Positions 10,948 through 24,200 of a stretch of 64,000 nucleotides of DNA are shown piece after piece. The DNA is from Paracyclopina nana (lineage: Eukaryota > Arthropoda > Copepoda > Cyclopoida > Cyclopettidae), in contig JAGUCH010000004.1 in NCBI GenBank assembly GCA_019096065.1, positions 5,642,001-5,706,000 of the forward strand, in the 5' to 3' direction. Below the pieces are notes generated by a model, which was not told the origin of the DNA, searched no databases, and saw only the letters and a list, made by a program, of their open reading frames with translations. The position numbers and the translations under genes are program-made. Each line of letters opens with the position of its first letter. Positions within the stretch are counted from its first letter, which is position 1.

Positions 10948-13900
10948 CTAAGTAAGGACAACCGCTTTGTGGACGCAAGGTCCCGTTTTGCCTTCTTTCA
11001 ACGCGGGCCACAGATAGGTGCGAATCGTCCGTTCTTCATGATCCGAGGCGTGGAAACGAACATGCAAATCCGGCTTGAAGCTGCGCGTCTCGTACTCAAT
11101 CACGTATTGGGGCACCTGCATGATGATATATACATGAAATGGATCGTAAAACCCTGCCTAGCCAAACTTAATTTGGAAGGCAGCCTTTGCAGATAGTTGA
11201 ACCTTGGAAGAAAATAGAAACTGAGCTCTCACCTGATTGACCAGACCCCAGGACACGCGCACACACTTGCTGATGTACAAACGAAGGCCTTGGCAGCCTT
11301 TCAGGCACGGATAGTCGTACAAAGTGGCCCAAATCTGAGATGTCACCTCCTGCATGAGCAAATTGGCTTCTTTAATCTTACGATTACGGGGGATATCGCT
11401 TATATACGTACCTCAACATTCTTGGTGAGGTCGAAGGAGTCGCAAGCTCTTCTCATGTAGGTGAGCAGAGCCGCTTCCATTTCTTTCGCATTGGCATTGT
11501 CAGCCGACGATCCTCTGGTGGAAGGGAGCTGAAGGATTTTTCTCATTTGATCTCGGATTTTGTCTAAAGTGGCCATCGCGGAGCGGAACGATAGCTAAGG
11601 CAAACAGAAGGCAATTTCGATGAAACGCAGTGCAGTGTACTTTTCTACACGACTTACCACGACCACCGAAAAAAGAAGCTTGTTTTTCAGCTCGTCTGCA
11701 TCCACCAGCTCATCAATGGTGTCGAGCTCGTCCAATGTCTCGAGTCGGGCCACGCTATACAATTCGCCGAACGTTCGCAGTAAGTTGGCAGGCCTTTTGT
11801 CTCCCTTGTTGACATCATAAATGACAACCGTGCTGGTCTGTTTTTCAGCATTATTATTGCAACCCACGATCTCTGCGTTTCTTTCCAGCAGCTCTTGCAG
11901 TCTATGAAAAGAATATATGGGTTTTTTAGCATTTCAAAGCAATATGCAAAAACAGGGAAGAAGGAAGACCAACCTGTCTTTGAGTTTCCGTTCCCTCTCC
12001 TTGAGGAATGCTATGGAGTTATTGGCTCGGTCCAAGCAACCCTTGAGCCTTGTCACTTCTTCTCTTGTCTTGTCAAAGTCTTCCTCCTCCTCCTCGTCCT
12101 CAGACAAGCCCTGGTAGATGTGACTCTTGAGCTGCCTGCTACGACTAGCACCCACGTGGTCTTCACACTTGGCACAACCTTAATATTCACGGGACCGAAA
12201 TAACTATTGCTGCAAGTGACAAAATTCATTCCTATGCTATGCTACTACCTGAAGTGGAGCTGGCCATTGTGATGACCTTTTTGTTGAGCTTCCTATTACG
12301 AGCGAGGTGCACAACACCTGATGGCTTTGAAGGCTCAGGGACCTTGGATTTGGCGGCCTCACTGATCATATCAACAGCTGGACTAGACTTGATGTTGATG
12401 ACAGCCCTGCTGATGACAATGGGGCTGCTTGTCGAACCAGAAGACCTCTGTTCGTCGTTGTGGCTATTGGTATCCGAGTCTGTCACCACAGGAGGTTCAA
12501 TATCAATAACATCCATTCATGGTACAACGTACTTTCGTATTTACAGCTAACAACTTTTAGTTTAATGCCCTGTTCATGTATTTTAAAAGAATGCCTTAAG
12601 ATATGGAAAAAATTGTCTTAAGGAAAAGTGAATCCGTTGCTGACTGTCACTCTACGAGTTCAGCTTGGGGCCGAGCAGCGTTTTTTATTGCAATTTTTGC
12701 TATATTGTCTCGTGGTTTTCAGCATATTTCAAAACATACCATCTTTCATCACTTTTCTTCGATAAAATATGAAATTTAACTATTGCTTATGCTCAAAAGG
12801 ACTAAAATGTGGAGCACTTAATAGCAAAAATTAGATTTGTTTACTTTCAAGTTGGCTTAAAGTTTATCTGATTTTTTAGTATCAGCTGGCGCTTGTCATA
12901 CGACAATTTTTTTCCTTTCCTAGAGGTGTTTTTCGTGAATTTTCCTATAGAGTTTGGGGCGTACATGAACAGGACATAAGCCTTGCTGGGTCGCTAAAAG
13001 TGATCTTTTCATTTTCATTCGTCACCAGCGCTCTCTACGATTTGACGCACGTTACGAGACAATGTCAGCTAACATATAATCAAAGAGGGCGCTGCCAAAA
13101 TTAATTAAATTAAGGTAGACCCAGCACGGCGGCTTCCTACTATATTTACTACTTCAGTATTTTATAGTGACAGAACGAGCCGGAAATTTTCAGCTTGATC
13201 AAGCTTCAAGCTTTTTGAAAAGTGTTCGAGCGATCCCAAGCTTTTGAAAATTATTATCAAGCTTTTTCAAGCTCAAAATTTCACATTTCAAGCTTTTTTC
13301 AAGCTTTTCACTTTTTTAGAATTTTAACATAAAAAATGGCAATTAGTCACCAGATTTGAATAAATTACTCGAAAAGCGCAAATAATGACAGATATAGCTT
13401 TAACTTAGATTTAAGTTCTCCCTCAAGTATTAGTTAATTTTAAAATCATGCCCTTTTTGTTTTGATTAAAAATGGATTAAGTTTTTTTTGGGTGTCAAGC
13501 TTTTTCAAGCTTTGCATTTTGGGGTTTCAAGCTTTTCAAAATTTGGTTCGAGCGATCCCAAGCTTTTTGCTTATGTAGCTCAAGCTGGGTTTCAGCTTCA
13601 AGCTTTCAAGCCAAGCTGAAACTCGTTCCATCACTAGTATATTACTATTTTACCAAAAAAGATACCTGGTGGGGATCCTGAAGAGCAACTCGAATTTCCG
13701 ATGGAACTGAAGCCGGAGGAAGACGGGCTTGACTTGGTAGTTTTATTCAAGCTCAAATTTGAGGCTTGCGTACAGTTGTTTTTGGCTGATGATGAGGGCT
13801 GCTCCGAGACGGATGACACTGACAATGACGTTCTCAAATGGTGTTTGCTCCCTGAGCGAACTGCAACGACAATTTATGAGGAGTCAAATCATCATGTGCC

Positions 13901-16900
13901 TAATGTAGGACATAAATTCTCGAAGCTTATAATTATTACTATCAAGGAGGAGGAGGAGGCAAAAAAGGACCACCTGATGAGGAAACAAAAGTGATTAAAA
14001 TCATCAGGCAGAAGTATACATTGATCGTGCTACCATCCATCTTTGTTACATGTTGCTCTACGTTTTGTTGGCAACATATTTCTGCCAAAAATCGTGAATC
14101 ACGTGGAAAAAACAGGAGCCATTCCAAGTAATGCTACAACATGATTTATTATGAAATTGCTTCAATTTCGAGTAAAGGTCAGCCTTGTGCTGCAAGAAGC
14201 ATCCAGGCAGTGACCAATTTGGGAAGAGGTTTTCAAGCAACCTTGGAGACTCCTCACGAATTTTTCGAGCAACTATTTGTAAATATTATTATGGGGACTG
14301 GAGCTTCCTTCCTCCCCTCAACAAGAATATACTTCTTCTTCTACCACTCACAGTATACACAAAGACACAAAACAGTCAAGGCTAAATGGGGCAAAAAGTG
14401 TCAACCATGAGGAGCAACGATCAATCACTAAATCTGCCTCTGGCAAGGCAAATAGCTTCAAGAAAAAGAAGGAGGAAAAAAACAACTTTCTATATGTATA
14501 CTATCATAGCACTCATATCTCCCCTTTTTTATGGCGCAATCAAAAATTGGCAAGGGTGTGTCTAAAGATATCTATTGCTTACATCGATCTTATAGGGCTT
14601 AAAATTGGGCGTTGACAGCTCACACCTATAAGCCTATTGCTCAATAATTGAAAGCACGCGGGGGGAGGAGGGAGAAAAAACGCGAGCAATTAATCAGAGG
14701 AAGAAGAGTTTAACGACTCAATATCCGTCAAAAGCTAATAGGGTAATCATTGTTCTGCTCCACCCATTCACCATATAACCATAGAGATAATACGGTGTCA
14801 ACCTTACAAAATGCACGCTGAACTTTTTCCCCCGCAAAGCGTCGTGCAATTATGATGATAGGGTTCGCCTGAAAGGCCAAAGCCAAGTTCCCACATCAAC
14901 AAACGGGAGCATTGGTAGTGCAGCAAAAAATGTAGCATATTTGATTGCGTGAAATAATGCATACCTGATCTTGACAAGAAGTTGTATCTGGCCATTTTGG
15001 AGATGAACGGTGAGTTGCCCGACATCATAACCGTGGAGTCGGAGTCGGAATGGTAGCCTGAATAGTCACTGCCACTTTCGTCATGCAAATCTTCCTCAGA
15101 CACTTCTTTCATTAAATCGAGGACCTAGAAAAGTCAAGTTATCGTGAGTGTAGTAGTATCATCAGTTGCAAGTTCCCACGGCATCGATTCAATAAGGCCA
15201 AATTAGCCATCATCATTAAGGCATATCTGGAGAAATTGTGGTCGCCACAGCTCAAGTAAAAACGGTACACTCCATGGAGGCATTAAACATGCAGATGATA
15301 ATCCTACAGCATGCATTTATGGTCAAGCGAAATTTCGGTAATTATGTTATCATCCATCATCGTGTATATTAAAGGCTGGCCATCTTGTACGATTTTTAAG
15401 CCGCACTCCTTACATTTCCGCCGTTCTCCCGAGGCGCTTGAATAATTTCAAAATAATGGCATTACTACTACATATGCTACTATGTGACAAATGATTGGGA
15501 CACCTGGATTCCATCACAATGGCAAATTATTTGTGTTTGTTTTTAATGCAACAATACCTAATGAGCAGGAAGGATACGGGCCAGTAATTTGGTTTTCTTC
15601 TGCTACGAGCATAATTACAAATTAGTTGCGCAGATTACCATCAGACAACAGAGCCAAGCATTCGCGGTTGGATCTCTCGCCTTGAGCATCATCAAGGATT
15701 TAGCATGACTTTTGCGGTCACACTCTATGGTAGCTAGTACTGCATAAGCCCAAATGCACCCAAAATTATACCTCCATTGTGCTGTTGTCATTGCATTTTT
15801 GTCTTGGGCAATTTCCTAGGTGTTTATAAAAGGGTATTTGGAAGCGGAACTTGGCCCCCTGCTCGCAGTTTATCCGCCAATTAATCTCTATCAACCGCCA
15901 CAACTTGCCAAAAACAACCATAAAACACTCTCGGTTTTTAGGGCGATGATGAGTCCGTGCTCGGCGCTCGGTTTGAGGGGCTTTGGGAGGATTGTTAAAT
16001 GAGAGTTTTGCAAACAACTGCTATGAGAAAAAACTATTCTTGACACGAGGCTTACAAAGCACCTGCAGAGGAGCAGCTCGTGAAAGACACAAGCAAATTG
16101 AATTCTCAGAGGAAATGCACACAAGTACTCTCAAGTACCAAGCTTGGAGCAACTGGAAAATTGGCTTGCGAGGGCCAAGTTCTATGGCAACAAATTATCA
16201 TTTTCCATATAGTTCTGCGAATTGATCCACGACGATGGATCGTAGCGTATGGAAGCATTTTCGACCTTGCGCATTTCATGCGAAAAGGGGGTGAAAAATG
16301 ACAATCAAACTGGGAGAGGGACTACTTACATGCATTTTCAATTTATTTCTCCATGCCCCGAAGCAAGATACGGCCAAAATGAAAAGGATTTGCTACATAT
16401 CCACCGCATTTTGAATGTACAGGGTGCAATTGTATAATGCCGGAAAATCTCGTATAACCCTCGTTAATTGAATAAAAATAGCATCTCATTTTGAGATTAT
16501 GCAAAAAATGCCTGCGCGCTAATTGGTTTCGTAATGCAGCTCTATTTCGCAAAAAAATCAGTCTTTGTTGCATGCGAAGAGATGTTTGCCAATGGGGGAG
16601 AATGCGAGCATTAAAGTGGGCAAATTCCTTTAGCGTCATCTCTCATCATTTGAAAAATTCGCGAGAGAAAGTGGTCAGAATTTTTGCAAGGGACCATTTG
16701 ACCTTTGAGCTGATGATGTTATACTACGGCTTAAAGTGAAATATTTTGACTCAAAAGTGGTTACACGGACTTTCTCCAAATGTATACATATGTATACCCC
16801 CACACGTGAGAGTGTCACACACACACAGGGCACGTATTAAATATGCCCAGATCGTATAATATATTAACGAGGTGAAAGTTCCCGATCTTCGCGCGCAATC

Positions 16901-18230
16901 AATATTATAATGCTGTGAATATCTCTCTAATATGAAAAAGATGCCGCCAAGAGATATGCGCTTAAAAAACCTTGCAGTTTACCTGTTGACAGCCTCGTTG
17001 AAATCGCATGAGGAGCGGAGCAACCGACGGATCCGACTTGCCGCCCATCAACTTGGCCTCCTTTTTGAGCTGGGTGAACTGGAAGAGGACCTCTTTATCC
17101 AGCTCGATTCTCCGCTGCAAAATGCCCAAGAGGACATCCAGGCTGGGATTTTCGAGCGTGGGCTCGACCACGTTCAACAGAGTCTTGTTCTTGATCAGCC
17201 TCTCCTGAATTTCGCTCGCCTTCAGCGACAATTGCCTCTGATGCGACTGGGCTATCGGGGCGTGCTTGTTGCTCTGATGATGGCTGCTCTTGCCGTAATG
17301 GTGGCCTCTGAGGCCCTCCAGCTTGGCCACTGCCTCCGTGTAGGTCTTTTGCACTTTTTCAAACTGCACTCGGAGAGCATCATGAAGGCTGAGCAAGGAC
17401 TCGTCCGAGGTGCCCACGAGGCCGTGTTGGCCGAGGCCTTCGATGGCTTTGGTGAGGACTTTGCGTCGGTCCGCAATCACCCTTTTCATCCTGGGCTCAG
17501 CGTTGAGCAGGACGGCCAAGAGGCGCTTGCAGGTGGACACCCAAGGGCCGCACATTTCCCAACGAGGCTGCTGACTCGGGCCTTCGTCGTCCTGGCTGGC
17601 GAAATACTTGACAATCTGCCACACCACGTGCTCGGGTGAATACTTCTCCGGAATGCTGCAGCTCGCCTTCTTCGACTCCCCCATAAACAGCTTGGCGTAA
17701 ATGGCTTCCAGGATGGGCAAGGAGTGAGGCATGGCGGTGTCGATGAAGGCACTCATGGGCAGCTCGTCGACCAGCTGGCGAAACGTGGCATAGGTGAGGC
17801 GGCGAATAAAGGCCGCGGCCTCCCGATGCTCGCCGCGCTCATACAGGCTCAAAATCCTCTGCAGGGCCAAACGGGGCGACATGTCGGCTATGGTGAGGCT
17901 GGCGAGCCTCTTGTTCAACGCGGAGATTTGCTTCATATCGTTCACCTCGAACTTGAGCCTCTGCAAGTTCTTCCTCGTGCGCTCGGAGCGCGAGACGACG
18001 GCCTCGTCGGCCTGAGGCCGGTCGCCGAGGCCTTTCGTGGCAAGGGTGGGCAAAACGGGCTTTTTTAACGAGGGTATGGACGAAGTCGGCGGGGGCGGTG
18101 GAGGTGCGCCCGAGGGTGGGGCTACCAAAATGCCCTTTTTAGGACTGATTGGCCCCGAGTGGTGGTGATTATTGCTGTGGTGCACGAGGACTCCCGCAGA
18201 ATCGTAGTAGCTGCCCATTCTATGATGCAT
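10948..18230 (-). CDS. SPATA18: Mieap/SPATA18-like mitochondria-eating protein
   Basis: Mieap family proteins act in mitochondrial quality control. I place nine exons (minus strand): 18230-16983, 15124-14965, 13851-13666, 12479-12249, 12178-11974, 11901-11658, 11594-11412, 11349-11233, 11115-10948. They sum to 2,742 nt with every phase consistent (913 residues). The family call rests on the last exons: a coiled coil (REEVTRLKGCLDRANNS), the segment FRSAMATLDKIRDQMRKIL, and the C-terminal block with RTYLWPALKEGK and a VVLT ending, matching the layout of the vertebrate C-terminal domain. A short helical block near residues 370-400 (LLGILQRRIELDKEVLFQF) resembles the vertebrate N-terminus. Residues ~70-300 have no clear counterpart in vertebrates (human protein ~538 residues). 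Exon 8 could start at 11376, but that leaves a 35-nt intron. The start at 18230 is the first in-frame ATG. Confidence 0.72.
12980..13138. repeat. Short imperfect hairpin repeat, possible MITE
   Basis: GCCTTGCTGGGTC near 12983 faces GACCCAGCACGGC near 13126, and an inner pair (CAGCGCTCTCT and AGAGGGCGCTG) is also inverted. A related left-arm-like copy, GCCGTGCTGGGTC followed by GCAGCGCCCCCT, is found in a GPCR intron near 2515-2570. Recurrence at two loci suggests a dispersed non-coding repeat. Boundaries are uncertain. Confidence 0.5.
13165..13636. mobile_element. 472-bp hAT-like MITE in a Mieap-like intron
   Basis: The ends are TAGTGACAGAACGAG and, on the other strand, TAGTGATGGAACGAG, which resemble hAT termini. 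The eight bases before the left end (GTATTTTA) and after the right end (GTATATTA) agree at seven positions, as expected of a hAT 8-bp target duplication. The inside is packed with CAAGCTT iterations and carries a repeated block, TTCGAGCGATCCCAAGCTTT, at about 13225 and 13547. No coding capacity. It ends 29 bp from the splice donor of exon 3 of the host gene. Confidence 0.85.
13852..14964 (-). other. Mieap-like intron 2, no other feature seen
   Basis: A 1.1-kb intron. Apart from short open frames and purine-rich tracts (GGAGGAGGAGG near 13946, AAGAAGG near 14465) nothing stands out. Confidence 0.45.
15125..16982 (-). other. Mieap-like intron 1, no other feature seen
   Basis: A 1.86-kb intron with donor ACAG/GTAAAC and acceptor TTTTCTAG/GTCC (minus strand). 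It contains an AC run near 16805-16826. I found no exon-like frame. Confidence 0.5.
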
Positions 18231-21200
18231 ATTGCTATTGCGGTATCTCGCTGGTTCGATTCTTGTTGTTGTTGTTATCGAGCCGCATGTTATCACCGCG
18301 ACTGCCAAATGTCAACTGAGTTTAACGCGCGACGCGCGACGGCGTCTCGCTGAGCGTATCGCCGTTGGCGCTCGAATATCTACGCGACGACGCAAAACTT
18401 GCGCAAAATTCAGCATGAATATTTTACACGCAAGTCTCCTGCCGAATTTAGCATGCATGAGATTATGTTGAATTGGCCATGATTTGTATCAGTTTTGTTC
18501 GTTCAGCACTTACTTCTGATACATCCATTATTATGGAAAACTCCAATCAGAAACTAAAAGCATAGTTTTTAGAATGCGTTAAAGGGAATCTCATATGAGA
18601 ATTTGAAGCGCTTGAAAAGATAATTTAGTTGAATAAGACGCGGTCGTTAAGCATCATTTGATAGCATTGTTTGCATATAAGAACGCTATAATTATGATCG
18701 CAAGTGAAATTGCGAGCCAAGCTAGGATATCACTCAGTGACATCTGCAGCAGATTAGAATCAATACCCGAATTTCTCCCTGAAAAGTTTAAGCCACCTTC
18801 TACTGCTGCACTTTGGTCCGAGTGCCTATAAACTGGCCTTGATTTGCAGCCAGCTGAGCTTGTGGTGAAAACAGGGCGAATTTCGCGTCCTTCGGACTTT
18901 TATCAAGTCTTACTCCCCTAGAAAAGTCTGGTAGGTATTTTTTCCGCGGTAGATGATCACAGTAGGGCGTGACACGCATAAAAACCACTGATGCTACTAC
19001 TAGCTAGCCTGAAAATAGCCAAAAGAGTTTTCTCCTCCCAATTTCGACCTCCTGGCGCGCGAGTTTAATGGCTAAAATCTGATGTTGTTGTGACAATCGC
19101 TCATTTCTTGAGCCGAATACATTAAAGCAGCTTGCGTCATCGCGCATGCATAAATCTGCTTGTTTTGTCACCTTCTACTGCTGATGAAACGTCATTAGCT
19201 GTGATATTTTGCTCATATGCCATCACGGATGATTTGTCAATTGTCATCTCAATGACACTGCATTAATGCCACATATCTAGAATTTCCACCTTTCAGCTGC
19301 ATCGCCTCTTTTTTATGGGTTTCTCACAAGCAAAAGTATTTATTGCCCACACACACACATGTATTGCATAAGTGTGTGTGGCCGCAAAAATGTAAAACAA
19401 GGCCATATTTGGCTTAATCTGGCATAACGACACGACAAAGATGAGAAGAACTAGGGAAGAAGATAAGTCGAAATGGCTTAGTTAAGGGCAAAACCTGACC
19501 CTATACAGCATTGCAGTATACATTGTTATTATTCATGGGCTTCAAAAATGACGGACATCATGCTATGGGAAATGGTAATTATTACGCAGAAGAAAGTAAC
19601 TGTATGACCACCGCCAAACAATTGATGGGCGTGTTTTGTCAGTTATTTAATTGTGATGAATCCCGGGGGCAAATGGGATTCCGAGTACCGTTCCTTTTCA
19701 AGAGTCGTGATACCTTCGCGATCGATTTCGGTGAAAGATGGGCTGGGTCTGATCCTCATGATTGCCCCACTTGCTCCCATAAGTAGCTCGAGGCCCATTG
19801 AACCTCTGGACACACGCGTGAAATCGTCATTGGCATGTGTGTGATTGTGAGCCTGGAGAAGCGTAAAAACGACCAAGGCCGACGTGTGTGCTATTCGCTG
19901 CCCAAAATGAGCTGGAGAACAAATTTGCCAAAGTCAACGCTGACGTGCATGATATAAAGAATAGTTAACTTCAAAACTTACAACCATTTTAGCTAGACTG
20001 GAAAAATATCTTAGCTTAGATAAACCATCTAAGATATTTAAATCAACTCAGCTTTTTTAAGTGCTACTGATAATTCGTTTACGGCCAGCAATTCATCTGC
20101 GGAGTATGTAAAGTAATTTTACATCCCTCAGATTCCTTGAACTTTTTTTCTCACTTCTTAAACGCATTCCTGTCCCTTTTATGTTCCCCCGCTCGGTATA
20201 GGTGAAAAATATGCCTAAATAGTCTAAAAAGAGAAATGACAGCTAATTGAAACGAGAGACATATGGAAGAGCAATTGACCTTTTTTGCGGTTCGCATTTA
20301 GCAATCGGATTTGAAGACGCCAGCCAGCAGGAAGAGAGAAAGTTGCCCGTGAAAAATCTGCGATTGTCGAATCGCGTGTTTTTCAATAAGGTGGGTCATC
20401 ATTTCTTTCCCCAGCAATCCGTGATATTAACTTTTGAGCCGCAAATAATAAAGTCTGCACATAGCGCATCATGGGGATGACCATTTCGCAACGTGAGCAG
20501 CTCAGAATTGCGACACGTACGAACGTAGCAGTAAGGCAGAAGACATCTTGTGTGCGAATTGACCTGAGAGACACACGTAGAAGATGATGATTATTACATT
20601 AAGAAGAAGCGGCCGTTTTGGCCTCACGACCTCGTCAAAACGCAGAAGTGACGAGCACGTGCGCGGACCTTCTTAATGAGCACCTTTATGGTAGCGCACT
20701 ACCATATAAAATCCACCGTATAATACCATATCGTTGAAATGCGATTCAACTCTTTTGGCAGCTCACGATCGTCTTGGTCGTTCGATATCCCACTTCCTCT
20801 GCTAGTTTCGCCAAGAAGATGTAAACCCAATGCGAGCATCTCGATAGATATAAGGATTTGTGGGAATTTCTCCCATGAATCAACTCCATCACGCATCTAG
20901 AAGTATATATATATGTGCGCGCGCGTGCGGCGATACAACTGCAACTTTTCAGCAACTGTGAAAATTGAATTGCAAACTTTAGACGATATGGCATGAAAAA
21001 CGATCTCATAGACGTGCTGCAAAAGGGACAAGAAGAGGGAAAGTTTTTTCCCCTTTGGCTCCAAAGCGGAAACGCGAGCAAAACCCTAAATGCTTGCGTT
21101 TTTCGTCAGCGTTGCCGCACGCCAATTTCCGCGTATGGCTACGAAGAGCATCTTTTTTACGATTTGTTTTTTGAAACTGGTAGTAAATAGGCAAATGAGG

Positions 21201-24200
21201 CGTTGGGTCAATGGGATCAAGTCGTCTTCTGGCAGTGGCAGAAGCCGTCGTAGAAAGTCCCTAATTAGACGTCAAAACGACAAGTCCGTAAAAGTACTTA
21301 GTAGGTGGATCCCACAACATTAGGCAGCTAAGCTCAAGCAAAGCAAGGTAACTTTGATTGCATATTTCTCAGCAACTTCTAAGCTGATTCGAACCAAAAT
21401 TGGTAGGATTCATCAGAGTTGCCTTATAATTGCTGTTGTCAAATTTAGTGCAAATCCGAGGCTGCTAAGTGGTACCCAATTTCCCTTTGCTTAACCCAGC
21501 TTTGCTTTGCTTAAAACCAATCTTTTGAATGTGACCTCGGATTTGGACTGAATTAGGCATGAACAATTATAAGGCAACTCTGATGAATCCTACCAATTTT
21601 GGTTCGAATCAGTTTAGAGGTTGCTGAGAAATTCGCAATCAAAGTTACTTTGCTTTTGCTTAAGCTTAGCTGCCTAATGTTGTGGGATCCACCTAGTGGC
21701 AAGGTAGCTGCTTTGATCGCAAGAAGGCAATATGGGAGATTTGCGCTTCCTTTTTCCACCGAAAAGGAGAAGAAGACACTTTCCATTCCTTCCAACAATA
21801 AGCGATGACACGACATGCCCGCAGTTGCTCCAATATCTCTGCTATGCTGCCTTAAGCCGAAGATTGCCGGGTGAAAAAACCAGGCTAATCACCCAGATTT
21901 ATGGAGAAATATCATCATCCAGCAGCAGCGTAAACGCGATCCACGAGAGTGAGAGAAAACGCGTCGGATTGCGTCACACGCGGGGTCTTTTCGTGCTCTG
22001 GGCAATGATGATTATTATGACGTATGCAGCGGCACTTGGACGGGAAAAATGCGGATCAAATGTTCCGCAACGCCGTCGTCGCAAGGCATTAGCTATGCAT
22101 GAGTTCTGCCCGCTTTTTCACAGCTGAGCCAAATGGCAAAATGCAGAGGGTCATCTTTTTCAAATTGACCTGTCAAAAGGCTACTTGAGCCGATTCCGAT
22201 TGATACATCAAGACGGACGAGCTTTGAAGATTGCAAAAAAAGGTAAATCTTTTATGGTACGCTTCATATCCATCATCGCAGCACGTTGACACAAATGCAT
22301 CCTAATGCATCCCAACAGTGCTGGTGAGGGGAAAAAATAATTTCTCATTTGGGGCTCATGCTGTTACAGAGAGTTTAATTATTCAACGGCCTAATTGCGC
22401 TCCCTTTCGGAAGGCAAATCAGCCTGCGAGTCTTTCGCAATCGAGCTCGAAAAATTATACTATTAAAACCAGCATTGGATATCAAGGTAATGTTTTAAAA
22501 TAGTCTGAAGCCTTTAATTGTTTCAATTCAGAGCTGCATTTACAAAAAAACAATACTCTTCGCAAACTGGCTTATGAAATGGAAAGACGACTTTTTTCAG
22601 ATGATCTCGTAAAAACTGATCAATTTCTTTTCTTTTGTCACTGAACTCCTACAAACCGTGTAGGTAATGAGCCAAAGATGTGAGCTTCAAAATAGAACTG
22701 ACAACCGCATAAAGAAAAGTTAGTTTTCAGACGAAATCAGACGAAAAGCATCCACCCTTCCGAGAACGGATGAAAGAGAAACCAATTTACTCAATTTCAG
22801 ATTGCTTCCATCTCTCTTTTCAGTCTCTAGGTAAGTGAATCCAAAATGATTACGAGAGTAGAATAAGCAGAGCTCAATTGGCCGTGGTTAAGAGACGGTT
22901 TTCCAAATGAACTGCAAACCTCCGCATTTCGCATCGAGGCCATCGACAACTATTTCCTAAGCCCTTTTAAAAGCTTTTAGCCTCGTCGCCCATGCGCGCG
23001 CAGAATACCCAACAATAACAAAGCAGGCAATCTAAAATATGACTGGCGAGATGCATTTTCCGCCAAATGGCACCAGGTCATTTTGTAGACGAAAACGAGC
23101 TTTTCCGCGAAATATCCAAAGCCTCTTAAAGTTACATAAACGCGACGGCATTGCCACGCGGATTGCCGGCTCCTTTTAAACCAGCACACGCGACTGACGC
23201 GCCCTCTGCGTCATGGGAACCTTGGAGAGGCCACGGTGGCCAGGTTGGGCCGTTCAGCCAATGACGGCCGGTGAAGATGGGAATGGCAAGCCAGCAAGAC
23301 AGCAAGAGCAGCGGAATGGCCTGGCTTTTGTGAGAGTGCACAGTGGGGTCATCTCATTGCGAAAAGTGGCGTTTGGCGGGATAGTGATATATTCTAGTAC
23401 TTAATGCCCTAGGCCTTTCATACGTACATTAAAGGCCTAGTTTTTAAAAAAAATTGACTCTAATTGATGATTTTCCATTGAAAAGTGCTTTAAAAACGGT
23501 TTTGTCTGCTATTAATGAGTTTGTTATTGTTTTGAATATTCAAAAAGGGCTGCTGAAGTCGGCAAAATGGGCTCAGTGAAAACTGTGATATCTCAAAATG
23601 GCGCCAAAATGCGCAAATAAAACTTTGTCATAATGATTTCAGGTATTCAACTGAATGTTTTATGCAAAAATTGTTGAGGAATTTTGAGGACTAACGAGCA
23701 AATTAATATTTGAAAATGATTTAAAAAAGCTTAACTTCAGGGTCCCCCTTTCGCGGAAAAAATTGAGCGAATCGCAAATTTCCATAAACAGTTATCGTAG
23801 TATGTAATGTAACCAAAATTTAATTTTAATGCCACAATCATGATCCTATTACTTTCGGCCTCGAAATTTCCAATTTTTAACTACCGTGTTTTCAGTGAGT
23901 TTGAAAGATGCTGCCATTTCGCGAGATTTCCGAACGCCACTTTTTGCAACGGGATGTCCCCACTGTGGAGTGCCAGCTCGCAGCTAACAGCAGACGACTG
24001 CTGCAGCTAGCGAGTCGCTGCTCAAGGAAGGGAAGGCATTTTGATCCGGCGGAACAAGACCGGACAGACTACACCAGCTACGGACGGTCGGTCGGTCGAT
24101 GCCACAAACTTGACTACATTACTATTGCTGTTGGAATGGTGGCAGGCAAAACGAAGCCAACAATCCCGTCACCGTCGTCGTCGTGATCGCCATCTACTCG

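Noticed and set aside
12567-12973. Inverted CCTGTTCATGTA / TACATGAACAGG pair 400 bp apart
   Set aside because: Only 12 bp, arms do not extend, and no target duplication is seen. In 64 kb one or two such pairs are expected by chance.
16932-17639. Plus-strand 235-codon frame
   Set aside because: Antisense shadow of Mieap-like exon 1, whose minus-strand frame is longer and joins in phase to the downstream exons.
21600-21612. GGTTCGAATC, resembling a tRNA B box
   Set aside because: It belongs to the MITE inverted arm (also present in the other arm). No A box, cloverleaf or acceptor stem fits around it.
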